64,000 nt of DNA from Mucilaginibacter sp. (GCA_028288025.1 JAQBOM010000009.1:1-64000), one strand, 5' to 3'. Counted from the first letter of the stretch, positions 18,506 to 27,509 are shown. Numbers and translations: made by a program. Notes: generated from the letters alone by a model not told the origin.

Positions 18506-19687
18506 TCAGTTTAATTTTTGATACGTGCGCCACCAAAGGTCGGGCATTTCGCCCGAAACCGCGGTCTTATAATCCTCATATTGGCACGAAACCAGGTGAA
18601 AACGTTCATTGCGCGAACCGCCTGTAGGATATGGTACCTGCATCCACCACCTGTCGGATTTTTTGCTTTTTACAAACACCAGGTCGTGCCCGTCGTGCTT
18701 CAAACTGGTTTTATAGATTAAATATTGCGATTTGGGCGTAAGCGGGAAATCACGTTTACGGTTATAAACGCCATCGATAAAGTACCAGATCATCTGGGCC
18801 ATCAGCAAGGCTGTTTGGCCGTTGCTATCATAAGCCGGGTTAAATTCATAAAACCCGATGGAGCTTAACTTGTCGTTAAAGCCGGCATACCTGGCCAGCT
18901 GGCAGGCCTCCGCGCCCGTAAACCCATTCGGACTGGCATTGGCATTGCCCATCGCATCGGCCGAGCGGATAGCGCCGATATCAAAGCTGATGATGCTGGC
19001 ATTACGGATAATCGGCTCGCTTACAGCGATATTTCCAGTGATCTCGCCCAGGCGGTGTATATCAAAATAAAGTTTTTCCATTACCCGCAGGCTGTCCTGG
19101 CTGGCAAAATATACCTGGTAGCCCAGGTTACTGTAATTGAACAGGTAATTGGGCTGGTGCAAAAATATTTTATTGAGATAGGAGCCGGAAGTGGTTTCAA
19201 TGCTTTCGCCACCGTCACTATCATCCAAATCAAAATGCGAATCGATAACCACCAGGTCAACCTTTTGCTCAAGCGTTTCATAGGCCATGTACTGGGCGTA
19301 TGTGAGGTCCTGCCCGCCGCCTAAAATAACGGGTATGATATTTTTTTTAACCAGCTCATTCACCACCGTTTTCAGCGCGATATAGGTGTCGGTCACTGTT
19401 TCGCCACGCGTGATATTACCCAGGTCGGCGATTTTTGTAGGATAATTACCTTCGTTTAATTGATAAAGTTTTTCGCGGATATAATCGGGCCCTAATGCAC
19501 AGCCCGAATTGTCGGTGGCATTGCGGTCCTCCTGCACGCCGATCAATGCAATATCTGTTTGCTGGTCAAGATCGGGAAATCCGTCAAAGAAAGTACTGAT
19601 CTTACTGCCCAGCTGACTGGTGTAATAGCCCTTTGCGGGGATTATCTTTTTTAGATCAACAGGTGTAAAAAAATCAGATAAGGACAT
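18506..19687 (-). CDS. Arginase-superfamily protein, formimidoylglutamase-like
   Basis: A 393-residue protein of the ureohydrolase fold. The manganese-binding motifs are recognisable but variant: GGGQDLTYAQY where arginases have GGDHS, DSHFDLDD for DAHxD, and SFDIGAIRSADA for SFDxDxxDP. This variant set is seen in Bacteroidota proteins annotated as formimidoylglutamase; no other histidine-degradation gene is nearby, so the substrate is uncertain. The GGGQD substitution removes a canonical His ligand, so metal binding may differ. No signal peptide; cytoplasmic. Confidence 0.8.
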   Translation of the reverse strand: MSLSDFFTPVDLKKIIPAKGYYTSQLGSKISTFFDGFPDLDQQTDIALIGVQEDRNATDNSGCALGPDYIREKLYQLNEGNYPTKIADLGNITRGETVTDTYIALKTVVNELVKKNIIPVILGGGQDLTYAQYMAYETLEQKVDLVVIDSHFDLDDSDGGESIETTSGSYLNKIFLHQPNYLFNYSNLGYQVYFASQDSLRVMEKLYFDIHRLGEITGNIAVSEPIIRNASIISFDIGAIRSADAMGNANASPNGFTGAEACQLARYAGFNDKLSSIGFYEFNPAYDSNGQTALLMAQMIWYFIDGVYNRKRDFPLTPKSQYLIYKTSLKHDGHDLVFVKSKKSDRWWMQVPYPTGGSRNERFHLVSCQYEDYKTAVSGEMPDLWWRTYQKLN

Positions 19688-19690
19688 TTT

Positions 19691-19945
19691 GTTGATGTGC
19701 AGATTATTGATGTGCAGATTTCAGATGTGCAAATGTGCAGATTTTTTAGTTGAAGCGGAATTTTAGAGGCATAAAAAGAAGCTGGCTTTTTTACCGGCTG
19801 TCGCACTGCGACAGGTGCGACACCTGCGACAAAAAACTGCGACACCTTGCGCCACAAAATATTTACACAGCTGTAATCCGCACATTTGCATACCCCCTGC
19901 ATCCGCACATTTGCACATCTGCACATTTGTGAACACATTTGCACC
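19691..19945. repeat. Composite intergenic repeat array (GTGCAAATGTGCAG and TGCGACA units)
   Basis: The 259-base gap is almost entirely repeat. At its left are several GATGTGCAGAT-like units, at its right several GCACATTTGCACATC units; 19722-19742 and 19901-19921 are reverse complements at 20 of 21 bases. Between them (19797-19855) the hexamer GCGACA recurs about five times and forms perfect palindromes such as TGTCGCA-C-TGCGACA. The right block runs up to the epimerase ATG. Confidence 0.8.
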
Positions 19946-19946
19946 A

Positions 19947-20912
19947 ATGATATTAGTTACCGGCGCGACAGGTTTTTTAGGGGCAGAACTGGCTAAACAG
20001 CTGGCACAGCAGGGTATTCGCATCCGGTGCACCAAACGCACCAATTCAGTAATTCCTGAAATTTTATTGCCCTTCCGGGAACAAATTGAATGGGTAGATG
20101 CCGATTTGATGGATCTGTTTGCTTTGGAAGACGCACTCAAAGGCGTTACCCAGGTTTATCATTGCGCTGCATGGGTATCGCTAAAGCAGGCCGACAAACG
20201 GGAAATGATCCGCACCAATGTAGCCGGCACTGCCAACCTGGTTAATTTATGCCTGCTGCAGCCCGTTAGGATGGTACATGTGAGTTCGGTAGCGGCCATC
20301 GGCCTCGCGAAACCCGGCGAGCTGATTACGGAAAATCACCATCTCGAACTGGCAATGGAAACCGATGGCTATGCCATCTCAAAGCTGGAAAGCGAAATGG
20401 AGGTTTGGCGCGGCATTGCCGAAGGGCTGGATGCCGTGATCGTAAATCCTTCGATCATTATCGGCGCCGATGCCGGCACCAAAGGCAGCGGGCAATTGTT
20501 CGAAACGGTAAGAAAAGGACTGAAGTTTTACACCGACGGCAGTTCCGGATTTGTAGATGTGGCGGATGTAGCCAAAAGTATGATCGGCCTGATGAATAGC
20601 GATATACATGCTGAACGTTTTATCGTCAGCGCTGAAAACCGTGATTACAAACAAATAACCGCTGAAATTGCGGCCTGCTTTAACATTCCGCCCCCGGCTA
20701 ACCATGCGGGCGGCTGGATGATGGGCCTGGCCTGGCGCGGCGCTAAAATTATCGGGTGGTTAACCGGGAAAGTTCCGGCTCTCGATAAGGTCTCGGCACA
20801 AGCTGCCACAGTTATCCGCAACTACGACAATTCAAAAATCAAAAATGCCATCGGCATTGAATTTAAACCAATAAGCGATACGATAAAAGAAGTTTGTGTA
20901 AGTCTATCGTAG
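19947..20912 (+). CDS. NAD-dependent epimerase/dehydratase (extended SDR)
   Basis: A 321-residue Rossmann-fold protein. MILVTGATGFLGAELAKQL gives the GxxGxxG dinucleotide motif at once, which is why I take the ATG at 19947 rather than an upstream in-frame start that lies in the repeat array. The catalytic YAISKLESE (YxxxK) and the preceding VSSVAAIG are present. The family acts on nucleotide sugars, flavonoids or steroid-like substrates; nothing here decides among them. Cytoplasmic; transcribed alone, with a hairpin repeat at its stop codon. Confidence 0.88.
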   Translation: MILVTGATGFLGAELAKQLAQQGIRIRCTKRTNSVIPEILLPFREQIEWVDADLMDLFALEDALKGVTQVYHCAAWVSLKQADKREMIRTNVAGTANLVNLCLLQPVRMVHVSSVAAIGLAKPGELITENHHLELAMETDGYAISKLESEMEVWRGIAEGLDAVIVNPSIIIGADAGTKGSGQLFETVRKGLKFYTDGSSGFVDVADVAKSMIGLMNSDIHAERFIVSAENRDYKQITAEIAACFNIPPPANHAGGWMMGLAWRGAKIIGWLTGKVPALDKVSAQAATVIRNYDNSKIKNAIGIEFKPISDTIKEVCVSLS

Positions 20913-20934
20913 AGACGCAATGCTTTGCGTATCT
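20911..20934. repeat. Short hairpin repeat at the convergent gene end (GAGACGCAA type)
   Basis: AGAGACGCAA and TTGCGTATCT pair at 9 of 10 positions with a four-base loop. It begins inside the stop codon of the epimerase gene and ends 8 bases before the stop of the convergent CoA-binding gene. There is no T run, so it is a poor intrinsic terminator. The sequence resembles the short REP-like hairpin found widely in Bacteroidota and cyanobacteria. Confidence 0.55.
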
Positions 20935-20942
20935 GGCATTTA

Positions 20943-21308
20943 TCAATACTGCCCTATCGACAACAATACCAGCGTGCAAGCATATTCCGTTTCAATGCCC
21001 TTTTCATTCGCCATGCGGCGCAGTTCCGAATTTTCGGTGCCGGGGTTAAAAATTATGCGTTTAGGATGGGTATCCAGTATATAATCGTACAGCTCCGGCT
21101 GATGCTGGGGGCCTACATATAATGTGATGGTATCAATGTCGTTATGAATAGCTTCCGGTTTTTCGATAGCCACACCCGCCACTTCGCCTGTTTTAAGGCC
21201 CACATTTACAATGCTATGCCCGCTCCGCACCAACCTGTTCGCAGCCAGGTTTGCGTAACGCCCGGGGTTTGGCGTAGCGCCTAGTACTAAAGTTTTTTTA
21301 TCAGCCAT
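20943..21308 (-). CDS. CoA-binding domain protein
   Basis: A 121-residue single-domain Rossmann-like protein of the CoA_binding_2 family. MADKKTLVLGATPNPGRYAN gives the nucleotide-binding glycine turn, and IIFNPGTENSEL is the second conserved motif. I chose the ATG at 21308, since an upstream in-frame start adds an unconserved tail. Family proteins bind CoA or acyl-CoA in vitro; their role is unsettled. It is followed on the same strand (upstream) by the DinB gene. Confidence 0.85.
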   Translation of the reverse strand: MADKKTLVLGATPNPGRYANLAANRLVRSGHSIVNVGLKTGEVAGVAIEKPEAIHNDIDTITLYVGPQHQPELYDYILDTHPKRIIFNPGTENSELRRMANEKGIETEYACTLVLLSIGQY

Positions 21309-21347
21309 ATCATGTATATTTTGATCGCACCGATTTGTTTTTGATCT

Positions 21348-21362
21348 CACCGATTATCGGTG
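21348..21362. repeat. Perfect palindrome CACCGAT-T-ATCGGTG
   Basis: A 15-base palindrome in the gap between the DinB and CoA-binding genes, next to further CACCGAT copies (21329-21335 region). The core CACCGATTATCGG reappears at 29271-29284 within the inverted repeat there, so it belongs to the same interspersed family. Confidence 0.55.
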
Positions 21363-21365
21363 TAA

Positions 21366-21851
21366 TCATTCTCCAATCTGTATAATCCTTATTAATAACG
21401 CGATTTGCCCGGCATGGTAAATTTGATGCTGGATGAACCCAACGATCAAATGTTCATAGGTAGTTGTCGGCGCGCCTTCGCGTGTATCGTTAATTAATTC
21501 GTCCCACTTTTCTTCGGGGAAATTTTGAATAGCGCCCAGCAAATTTACGTTAACCAGCTTCAGGTCATTGACATAATTCTGCCATTTTTGTTCATCCGAC
21601 TTCCCCGGATCGGGCCAGTCGCCGCTGGATGGTATATTGGCTGCCATGTCATTCATGCGGTCGAGCACTTCTTCGGTCCAGGCCAGCATGTGCAGCACAA
21701 TGCCGGCTATATTATGCACCGAACCCGGCGGTTTTTCATAAGCTGCCTCGAAACTCACCTGGTCAATGATGGTATAAACAGGTTGTCCGTACCAGGGTTC
21801 GCCCCATAATACCTGTTCCAGGTTTTGTTTAATTTGTTCCGATTTGGTCAT
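21366..21851 (-). CDS. DinB-family protein
   Basis: A 161-residue four-helix-bundle protein of the DinB/YfiT type, which binds a divalent metal and may be a thiol-dependent transferase. Candidate metal-ligand histidines are in SVHNIAGIVLHMLAW and FIQHQIYHAGQIALL, the normal positions. I take the ATG at 21851 (MTKSEQIKQNLEQ) because the upstream extension is hydrophobic, AT-rich and unconserved. Its substrate is unknown. Upstream lies an AT-rich island. Confidence 0.85.
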   Translation of the reverse strand: MTKSEQIKQNLEQVLWGEPWYGQPVYTIIDQVSFEAAYEKPPGSVHNIAGIVLHMLAWTEEVLDRMNDMAANIPSSGDWPDPGKSDEQKWQNYVNDLKLVNVNLLGAIQNFPEEKWDELINDTREGAPTTTYEHLIVGFIQHQIYHAGQIALLIRIIQIGE

Positions 21852-21960
21852 TAAGAAATAATATCTAAATTTATAACTGTTGCTAAGAATTAATGTTTGC
21901 TGGTATGATTTAAAGTAAAATAAATGGGCACTATATGCCAATGGGACAAGAAAAAATTAT

Positions 21961-22083
21961 CTACCTTTTATTTCTTGATCTATAATAACTTACCCCAAAG
22001 AAAATTAAAAAAAGAACCAGTACTGCAAATTCAGCTTTTGGATTGTTCGCACCAATGGGTGTTGCTAAAAGATAAATATTCAT
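21961..22083 (-). CDS. Possible 40-residue single-span membrane protein
   Basis: ATG to stop without interruption gives MNIYLLATPIGANNPKAEFA followed by a hydrophobic helix (VLVLFLIFFGVSYY) and a basic end RSRNKR, a positive-inside tail. This is a coherent single-span membrane peptide in a 332-base gap. No ribosome-binding site is obvious, which is usual in this phylum. Short AT-rich frames can arise by chance, so this is tentative. Confidence 0.4.
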   Translation of the reverse strand: MNIYLLATPIGANNPKAEFAVLVLFLIFFGVSYYRSRNKR

Positions 22084-22183
22084 ATTAGAGCGTTTGAGTA
22101 AGGTTTACCCGAAGTTACGAGTTCAAATTCCTTTTTATTTGGGGGTTTACCTCCATTAATTAATAAATGGGTAAAATTGATGA

Positions 22184-23015
22184 ATGAAATTCCTTATTGT
22201 TTTTATCACTTCATTTATTTTTATTCAGACTTGCTATTCTCAAGACGATATTCAACCAGATTCGTTATATAAATATTCTTACTTTATTTATGGAAACGCT
22301 TCTATAACGAGCATTGAAAAGGGTACTTGCTATTTTATTAAAATTAAAAGAAAAATATATTTAGTAACCGCCTTACATGTATTGACGGGTTGGAATTGTT
22401 TTAAACATTATAAAGCACCTGTATATCCCGATACAATGTCGTTAGATTATATAACAAAAAAGATTTGAAACCCGATTTTTTACCTATTGTAATAAATGAA
22501 TTTAAAAATAGAAATTACAACTTTTATTTATTTGAAAGACCTGACATCTGTTTTTATGAAATCAAAATTCCAAAAGAAGATCAAATTTTTTCAATGGAAA
22601 AGTATATTTTAAACTACGACGAAAAGTACGAGGCAAAAGAAATAGTTATATGGGGATTTCCCCTTGTGCATCTACCTTTTCAAAATTTGATATGATAAGA
22701 TTAAAACCAGAAAAAGGACTTGCTCAAACTGTTACAAGTAATAATTTAAGAAGTAGTTTTAAATGGGATAATACTTACTTAGACACAATAAACTATATCG
22801 CCAAAAGCAATCCAAGTGAACGAATCGGGCCTGGTTACTCTGGTGCGCCTGTTTTTATGAAATATTCATTTAAAAATGGGAATAAAGGAAAATCAAAGCT
22901 GGTATTTGGTGGTTCTATTACGGGTGGAAATGCCGATGATGAACGTACTATAATATATATAGTTAAACCCTCAATTATTAAGAAAATGGTTGCCAATATA
23001 ATCTCTATTAATTGA
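22184..23015 (+). pseudogene. Trypsin-like serine protease gene, broken by two frameshifts
   Basis: Three adjacent reading frames read as one protein of about 275 residues. Frame one (22184-22468) has a signal peptide MKFLIVFITSFIFIQTCYSQ and the catalytic-His motif VTALHVLTG. A -1 shift near the A6 run at 22456-22461 leads to KKDLKPDFLPIVI; a second near the C4 run at 22660-22663 leads from VIWGFP to STFSKFDMIRLKPEKG. The last frame has the serine motif GPGYSGAPVF. Both shifts equal loss of one base in a homopolymer, so either decay or sequencing error is possible. Base composition is about 30% GC, far below the neighbours, suggesting acquisition. Confidence 0.75.
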
Positions 23016-23227
23016 ATTTCTGATTTGCTGTTGACCACGATCTTGATGTATCTAACTTAATTGTAATAGTTGTTGTCGTAACTGAAATTGGCTTTTTAAT
23101 AGAACATATTGTATATAGTGCCCAAATTTTAGATGAGGCAAAAAACAAATTATTAAAAAGGCATTAACTGGAGGCTTGGATGAGATATTAAAATATATTC
23201 ATCATGTCTTTTAATATTGAAAGTAAT
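23016..23227. other. AT-rich gap without a recognisable gene
   Basis: About 210 bases between the broken protease gene and the convergent flavoprotein. The composition resembles the broken gene. No open frame of note, terminator or clear repeat was seen. Confidence 0.6.
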
Positions 23228-24778
23228 TTATATACTTACTTTTGAGGCCGCTACCGCGCAATTTATTCCGTCAATAGCAGCAGAAATTATGCCACCCGCA
23301 TACCCTGCACCCTCCCCGCAGGGAAACAGGCCCGATACCTGCGGATGTTGGAGTGTGTCTTTATGCCGCGGCACCTTAACAGGCGATGAAGTACGCGATT
23401 CCACGCCCACCAAAATGGCCTCGTTGGTATAGTATCCTTTCATTTTACGGCCGAAGGCCGGCAAGGCTTTTTGCAGTCGTTCATTGATCCAGCCGGGTAA
23501 AATTTCATTTAGCGCGGCGCTTTTTGTTCCGGGCAGGTAGGAGTTTACAGGCAAAGTGGCAGATATGCGGTTCTCCACAAAGTCCACCATGCGTTGACCG
23601 GGCGCTACCAGCTTTCCGCCGCCAGCCTTGAATGCCAGCCTTTCTATTTCCTGCTGGAAGCGCAGCATTTTAAGCGGGTCGCCATGGTCCCCTGCCACGT
23701 CCTCAAGATTCACCTGTACTACTGTTCCTGAGTTGGCAAAGGGGTTGTTCCGTTTGGAAGGGCTCCAGCCGTTCACCACAATTTCTTCGGCTTCCGTAGC
23801 GCATGGCGCGATGATGCCGCCGGGGCACATACAGAACGAAAATACGCCGCGGTTATCCACCTGCTCAACAAGGTTATAATATGACGGAGGCAGGTCAGGG
23901 CCGCGATGTTCGCAGTGGTACTGGGCCTGGTCGATGATCTCCTGCGGGTGCTCTATCCTCACCCCTAAAGCGAAGGGTTTCGCCTCAATTAGAATCCCCT
24001 GGCGGTGCAGCATTTCAAAAATATCCCTCGCCGAATGCCCGGTGGCTAAAATTACCGCATCAGCATTTATCTTTTCGCCAGTTGCCAGTTCAACGCCTTT
24101 TATCTTACCGAATTCAACCAATAAAGCCGTAACTTTCGTATCAAAACGGATCTCGCCGCCGGCATTCAATATGCTTTCAGCGATAGAGGTGATGATCTGC
24201 GGCAGCTTATTGGTGCCAATGTGCGGGCGTGCATCTATCAAAATATCTTCCGTCGCACCATTGGCCACAAAGGTTTTAAGCACGGCGTTTACGTCGCCGC
24301 GCTTGGTTGAGCGGGTGTACAATTTACCGTCGGAATAAGTCCCCGCACCGCCCTCGCCAAAGCAATAGTTTGATTCCGGGTTAACCATGCCCTGCTTATT
24401 AATATTGGCCAAATCGCGGCGGCGCTGCTTTACGTCCTTGCCGCGCTCTAAAATAACCGGCTTCAATCCCAGCTCGATGCACTGCAATGCTGCAAATAAG
24501 CCAGCCGGGCCTGCGCCGACAATAATCACCCGCTTGCCCGTTTTTACATCCGGGTATTTAATAGTAAAAGTTTCGGGAACCAAAACCTCGTCGATAAAAA
24601 TCTGCACCAGCATACGGTAAACCACCTTGCGGCCGCGCGCGTCTATTGACCGTTTGAGAATTTTTAATGCTGATATTTTTTGCGGAGATATATTAAGCGA
24701 TAAAGCCGCGATCTTTTTTAACGCGCCTTCATCTTCCTGCTGCCCGGGCGGACAAACAATTTCTATTTCTTTGATCAT
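23228..24778 (-). CDS. FAD-dependent oxidoreductase, COG2509 type
   Basis: A 516-residue flavoprotein. After an N-terminal 80-residue domain (MIKEIEIVCPPGQQEDEGAL) comes the FAD-binding GAGPAGLFAALQC at about residues 92-104 and LERGKDV, then conserved FGEGGAGTYSDGKLYTR and a second dinucleotide motif with ILATGHSARDIF. The C-terminal end GEGAGYAGGIISAAIDG closes the FAD site. This architecture matches the uncharacterised FAD-dependent dehydrogenases of COG2509. Cytoplasmic; substrate unknown. A candidate promoter lies 31 bases upstream. Confidence 0.88.
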   Translation of the reverse strand: MIKEIEIVCPPGQQEDEGALKKIAALSLNISPQKISALKILKRSIDARGRKVVYRMLVQIFIDEVLVPETFTIKYPDVKTGKRVIIVGAGPAGLFAALQCIELGLKPVILERGKDVKQRRRDLANINKQGMVNPESNYCFGEGGAGTYSDGKLYTRSTKRGDVNAVLKTFVANGATEDILIDARPHIGTNKLPQIITSIAESILNAGGEIRFDTKVTALLVEFGKIKGVELATGEKINADAVILATGHSARDIFEMLHRQGILIEAKPFALGVRIEHPQEIIDQAQYHCEHRGPDLPPSYYNLVEQVDNRGVFSFCMCPGGIIAPCATEAEEIVVNGWSPSKRNNPFANSGTVVQVNLEDVAGDHGDPLKMLRFQQEIERLAFKAGGGKLVAPGQRMVDFVENRISATLPVNSYLPGTKSAALNEILPGWINERLQKALPAFGRKMKGYYTNEAILVGVESRTSSPVKVPRHKDTLQHPQVSGLFPCGEGAGYAGGIISAAIDGINCAVAASKVSI

Positions 24779-24808
24779 GTAGCTGCCGGGTTTTTATCCC
24801 GGATAGGG

Positions 24809-24816
24809 CAAAAATA
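24809..24816 (-). promoter_or_regulatory. Candidate -7 promoter element for the COG2509 flavoprotein
   Basis: Minus-strand TATTTTTG matches TAnnTTTG, 31 bases before the start. No matching -33 TTTG is seen. Confidence 0.4.
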
Positions 24817-24865
24817 TGAAAACGAATTTAATTTAATGGCGATGTAGCTTCCTCCCAAAAGATTA

Positions 24866-25075
24866 TCAAATTCTCTTAATAGCTACCAATTCAAATCCGT
24901 CAGAAAGCTTCAACTCCTTACACTGCACAATGTCATTGAACTGAAATTCCCAAATTTCATCAGCCGAAGGGCTATCGAGTATCTTAAAAAGGTTATTATC
25001 CAGTCGAAGTACCTTAACTGGTCGATAAGCAATTGACCCTTCATCGAGTAATTTTATATATATTATTTGTTCCAT
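24866..25075 (-). CDS. Small hypothetical protein
   Basis: A 69-residue protein starting MEQIIYIKLLDEGSIAYRPV, with alternating strands and an acidic middle (SADEIWEFQFNDIV). It looks like a small beta-barrel-type protein; I do not recognise the family. Codon use and composition resemble real genes, and the frame fills the gap well. No link to its neighbours is evident. Confidence 0.55.
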   Translation of the reverse strand: MEQIIYIKLLDEGSIAYRPVKVLRLDNNLFKILDSPSADEIWEFQFNDIVQCKELKLSDGFELVAIKRI

Positions 25076-25174
25076 AACTTAAAGCCCCATTTCTGGTTCT
25101 CGTTTCCGCAGGGCTCCGGCACGCGACCCCCTGTTTCATATTGACGTGCACGCGGATTATCTCTCTCCTCCCGC

Positions 25175-27469
25175 CTACCTATGCTTCGCCCCCATCACAA
25201 ACGTAATCTCACCGCCGTTCATGATATCCGCATGATTGATAAAGTAGCCGGTAAGCGGCTTGTCATTCAATAATATCTTTTGCACATAAACATTATTATC
25301 GTTTTGGTTTTTTACATTGATGGTAAACGTTTTGCCTTTCTCTAAATTGATCACCGCGTGGTATACCGCCGGACTGCCAATAGCATACTGATCAGATCCC
25401 GGGGCAACCGGGTAAAAGCCTAAAGAACTGAAAATATACCAGGCGCTCATTTGGCCGGTGTCGTCATTGCCGCCTAACCCGTCCGGGGTGTTCTTGTACA
25501 TCTTTTTCAGGATCATGCGTATCTTATCCTGCGTTTTCCAGGGTTTGTCGGTCCAGTCGTACAGGTAAGCTACCTGGTGTGATGGCTCGTTGCCATGCAC
25601 ATAATTGCCGATGATGCCGTCTTTGGTGATATCCTCTGTTTCTGCAAAATATTTATCCGGCAGGTTATAGCTAAACAGGCTGTCGATATAAGTTACAAAA
25701 CGCTTATTGCCACCCATCAGGTTGATTAGCCCGGCAGGGTCATGCGGAACGTACAAGGTATAATTCCAGGCGTTACCTTCAATAAAGCCCATGCCGATAG
25801 TGGTAAACGGATCAAATTTAGTTTTGCGGAAACTTCCATCCATTTCCTTAGGGTGCATAAAACCCGATTTAGGGTCGAAAACGTTTTTATAATTTTGCGA
25901 GCGTTTAATAAATACATCGTAAACATCGGTCCGGTTTAGCTTTTTAGCCATCTGCGCTATACACCAGTCGTCATAAGCATATTCCAGAGTTGAGGAAACC
26001 GAGTTGCCGTCTTTTTCATCCGGTATATAACCCAGGTCATTAAAATAGCCGATGCCTTCATAATCCCGGTGGTTGGCGGTCATAACTGCTGCGTCCAACG
26101 CTTTATTGGCGTCAAACGGGGCGTTACCCTTAACAACAGCATCGGCAACAACCGAAACGCTGTGGAAGCCGCTCATGCACCAGTTTTCGTTGGCCGAATT
26201 GCTCCATATGGGCAGCATATGCTCGGGGCTTTGGTCGTAATGGGCCAGCATGCTCTGCACCATATCGGCATTTCTTTTTGTTTCGATAATATTAAACAGT
26301 GGGTGAAGCGCCCGGTGGGTATCCCACAAACTAAAGGTGGTATAATTGGTAAAACCTGTTGCCTTATGTATGTTCTGATCGAGCCCTTTATATTGCCCGT
26401 CAACATCCATGTAAAGGGTAGGGTTTATCATGGCGTGGTACATGGATGTATAAAAATTCTCCTTGTCGTCTTTGCTGCCTTCGATTACAATTTTATGGAG
26501 TTCGTTTTCCCACAGTTGCTGCCCGTCATTTTTTACTTTGTCAAAGTCCCAGCCGGGGATTTCAACCTGCATATTGTTTAAGGCGCCATCCATGCTAACC
26601 GGCGACAGAGCCATTTTTATTTTTATCTTTTCACCCTCCTCTGTTTTAAAGTCGAAATAAGCGCGCAGCTGTTTCCCCGCCATTTCCGGGAAATTTTTAA
26701 CCCGGGTAAATTGCCCCCAGAACCCACCGTAAACTTCTCTTTTTGAATAATTGCGATAACCATGCGCAATAAACGCTTTGGAAAAAGCCATGGCGAAATA
26801 AAGCGTGCGGGTACGTGCCCAGCCATTGGTTTGCCGGTAGCCAACTACCAGGCTGTCGTTCACTACTCTTAAGTAGGTCCACACGTTTTTGTCAGGATAA
26901 TTATAGATACCCGCCATCAGGTCGAGCACGATATGTGCCTGGTTTGATTTTGGGAAAGTGTATTGATGAAAACCTACCCTTGCACTTGTGGTCAATTCGG
27001 CGGTGATATTACTTTCATCCAGTTTTACCTTATAGTAGTTTGCCCCGCTCACCTCGTTTTGATGTGAAAATGCAGACCGGTAGCCGCTGCCGGGCTTGTC
27101 GGCGGTACCAGGGTTTAATTTCAAAGCTCCAACAGTTGGCATAATTAAGAAATCGCCGAGGTCCGAGTGTCCGGTCCCGCTAAAATGCGTATGGCTAAAG
27201 CCGACAATGGTTTTATCATCATACTGGTAACCGGCGCAGTATTTATACACATCGGGGTTGTATTTACCGTCGCGTTCATAACCGGCAGTATCTGTTTCCG
27301 GGCTCAGTTGCACCATCCCAAAAGGCACCGTAGCGCCGGGATAGGTATGCCCCATACGCTGTGTGCCGATGATCGGCTTTACGTATTGTATTAAGTTCTC
27401 GGAAGTCCTTGTTTGTGCTATTGAAATTATGGGGGCACAGCTTAAAAGCGCGATCAGTATTCTTTTCAT
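25175..27469 (-). CDS. GH92-family alpha-mannosidase, secreted
   Basis: A 764-residue exo-acting glycoside hydrolase. The signal peptide MKRILIALLSCAPIISIAQ is followed by the GH92 N-terminal beta-sandwich (YVKPIIGTQRMGHTYPGATV) and the (alpha/alpha)6 catalytic domain. Family landmarks are visible: EGNAWNYTLYVPHD, HGNEPSHQVAYLYDW with the catalytic acid Glu, and GNDDTGQMSAWYIFSSLGFY with the calcium and base region. GH92 enzymes remove alpha-linked mannose from N-glycans or yeast mannan. No SusC/SusD pair is next to it, so it is not part of an obvious polysaccharide-utilisation locus. Confidence 0.94.
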   Translation of the reverse strand: MKRILIALLSCAPIISIAQTRTSENLIQYVKPIIGTQRMGHTYPGATVPFGMVQLSPETDTAGYERDGKYNPDVYKYCAGYQYDDKTIVGFSHTHFSGTGHSDLGDFLIMPTVGALKLNPGTADKPGSGYRSAFSHQNEVSGANYYKVKLDESNITAELTTSARVGFHQYTFPKSNQAHIVLDLMAGIYNYPDKNVWTYLRVVNDSLVVGYRQTNGWARTRTLYFAMAFSKAFIAHGYRNYSKREVYGGFWGQFTRVKNFPEMAGKQLRAYFDFKTEEGEKIKIKMALSPVSMDGALNNMQVEIPGWDFDKVKNDGQQLWENELHKIVIEGSKDDKENFYTSMYHAMINPTLYMDVDGQYKGLDQNIHKATGFTNYTTFSLWDTHRALHPLFNIIETKRNADMVQSMLAHYDQSPEHMLPIWSNSANENWCMSGFHSVSVVADAVVKGNAPFDANKALDAAVMTANHRDYEGIGYFNDLGYIPDEKDGNSVSSTLEYAYDDWCIAQMAKKLNRTDVYDVFIKRSQNYKNVFDPKSGFMHPKEMDGSFRKTKFDPFTTIGMGFIEGNAWNYTLYVPHDPAGLINLMGGNKRFVTYIDSLFSYNLPDKYFAETEDITKDGIIGNYVHGNEPSHQVAYLYDWTDKPWKTQDKIRMILKKMYKNTPDGLGGNDDTGQMSAWYIFSSLGFYPVAPGSDQYAIGSPAVYHAVINLEKGKTFTINVKNQNDNNVYVQKILLNDKPLTGYFINHADIMNGGEITFVMGAKHR

Positions 27470-27501
27470 TCGTGTTTGGAGTATAGCTAACTTATAAACG
27501 C

Positions 27502-27509
27502 CAAATATA
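27502..27509 (-). promoter_or_regulatory. Candidate -7 promoter element for the GH92 gene
   Basis: Minus-strand TATATTTG matches TAnnTTTG, 33 bases before the start codon. The -33 part is not obvious. Confidence 0.42.

Noticed and set aside
19688..19946. Possible CRISPR array from the repeated GCACATTTGCACATC and GCGACA units
   Set aside because: Spacing is irregular, units are short and inverted rather than direct, there are no unique spacers of constant length, and no cas genes are nearby.
22465..22695. Independent small gene in the middle of the broken protease
   Set aside because: It begins at TTG without support and reads as continuation of the protease after a one-base shift.
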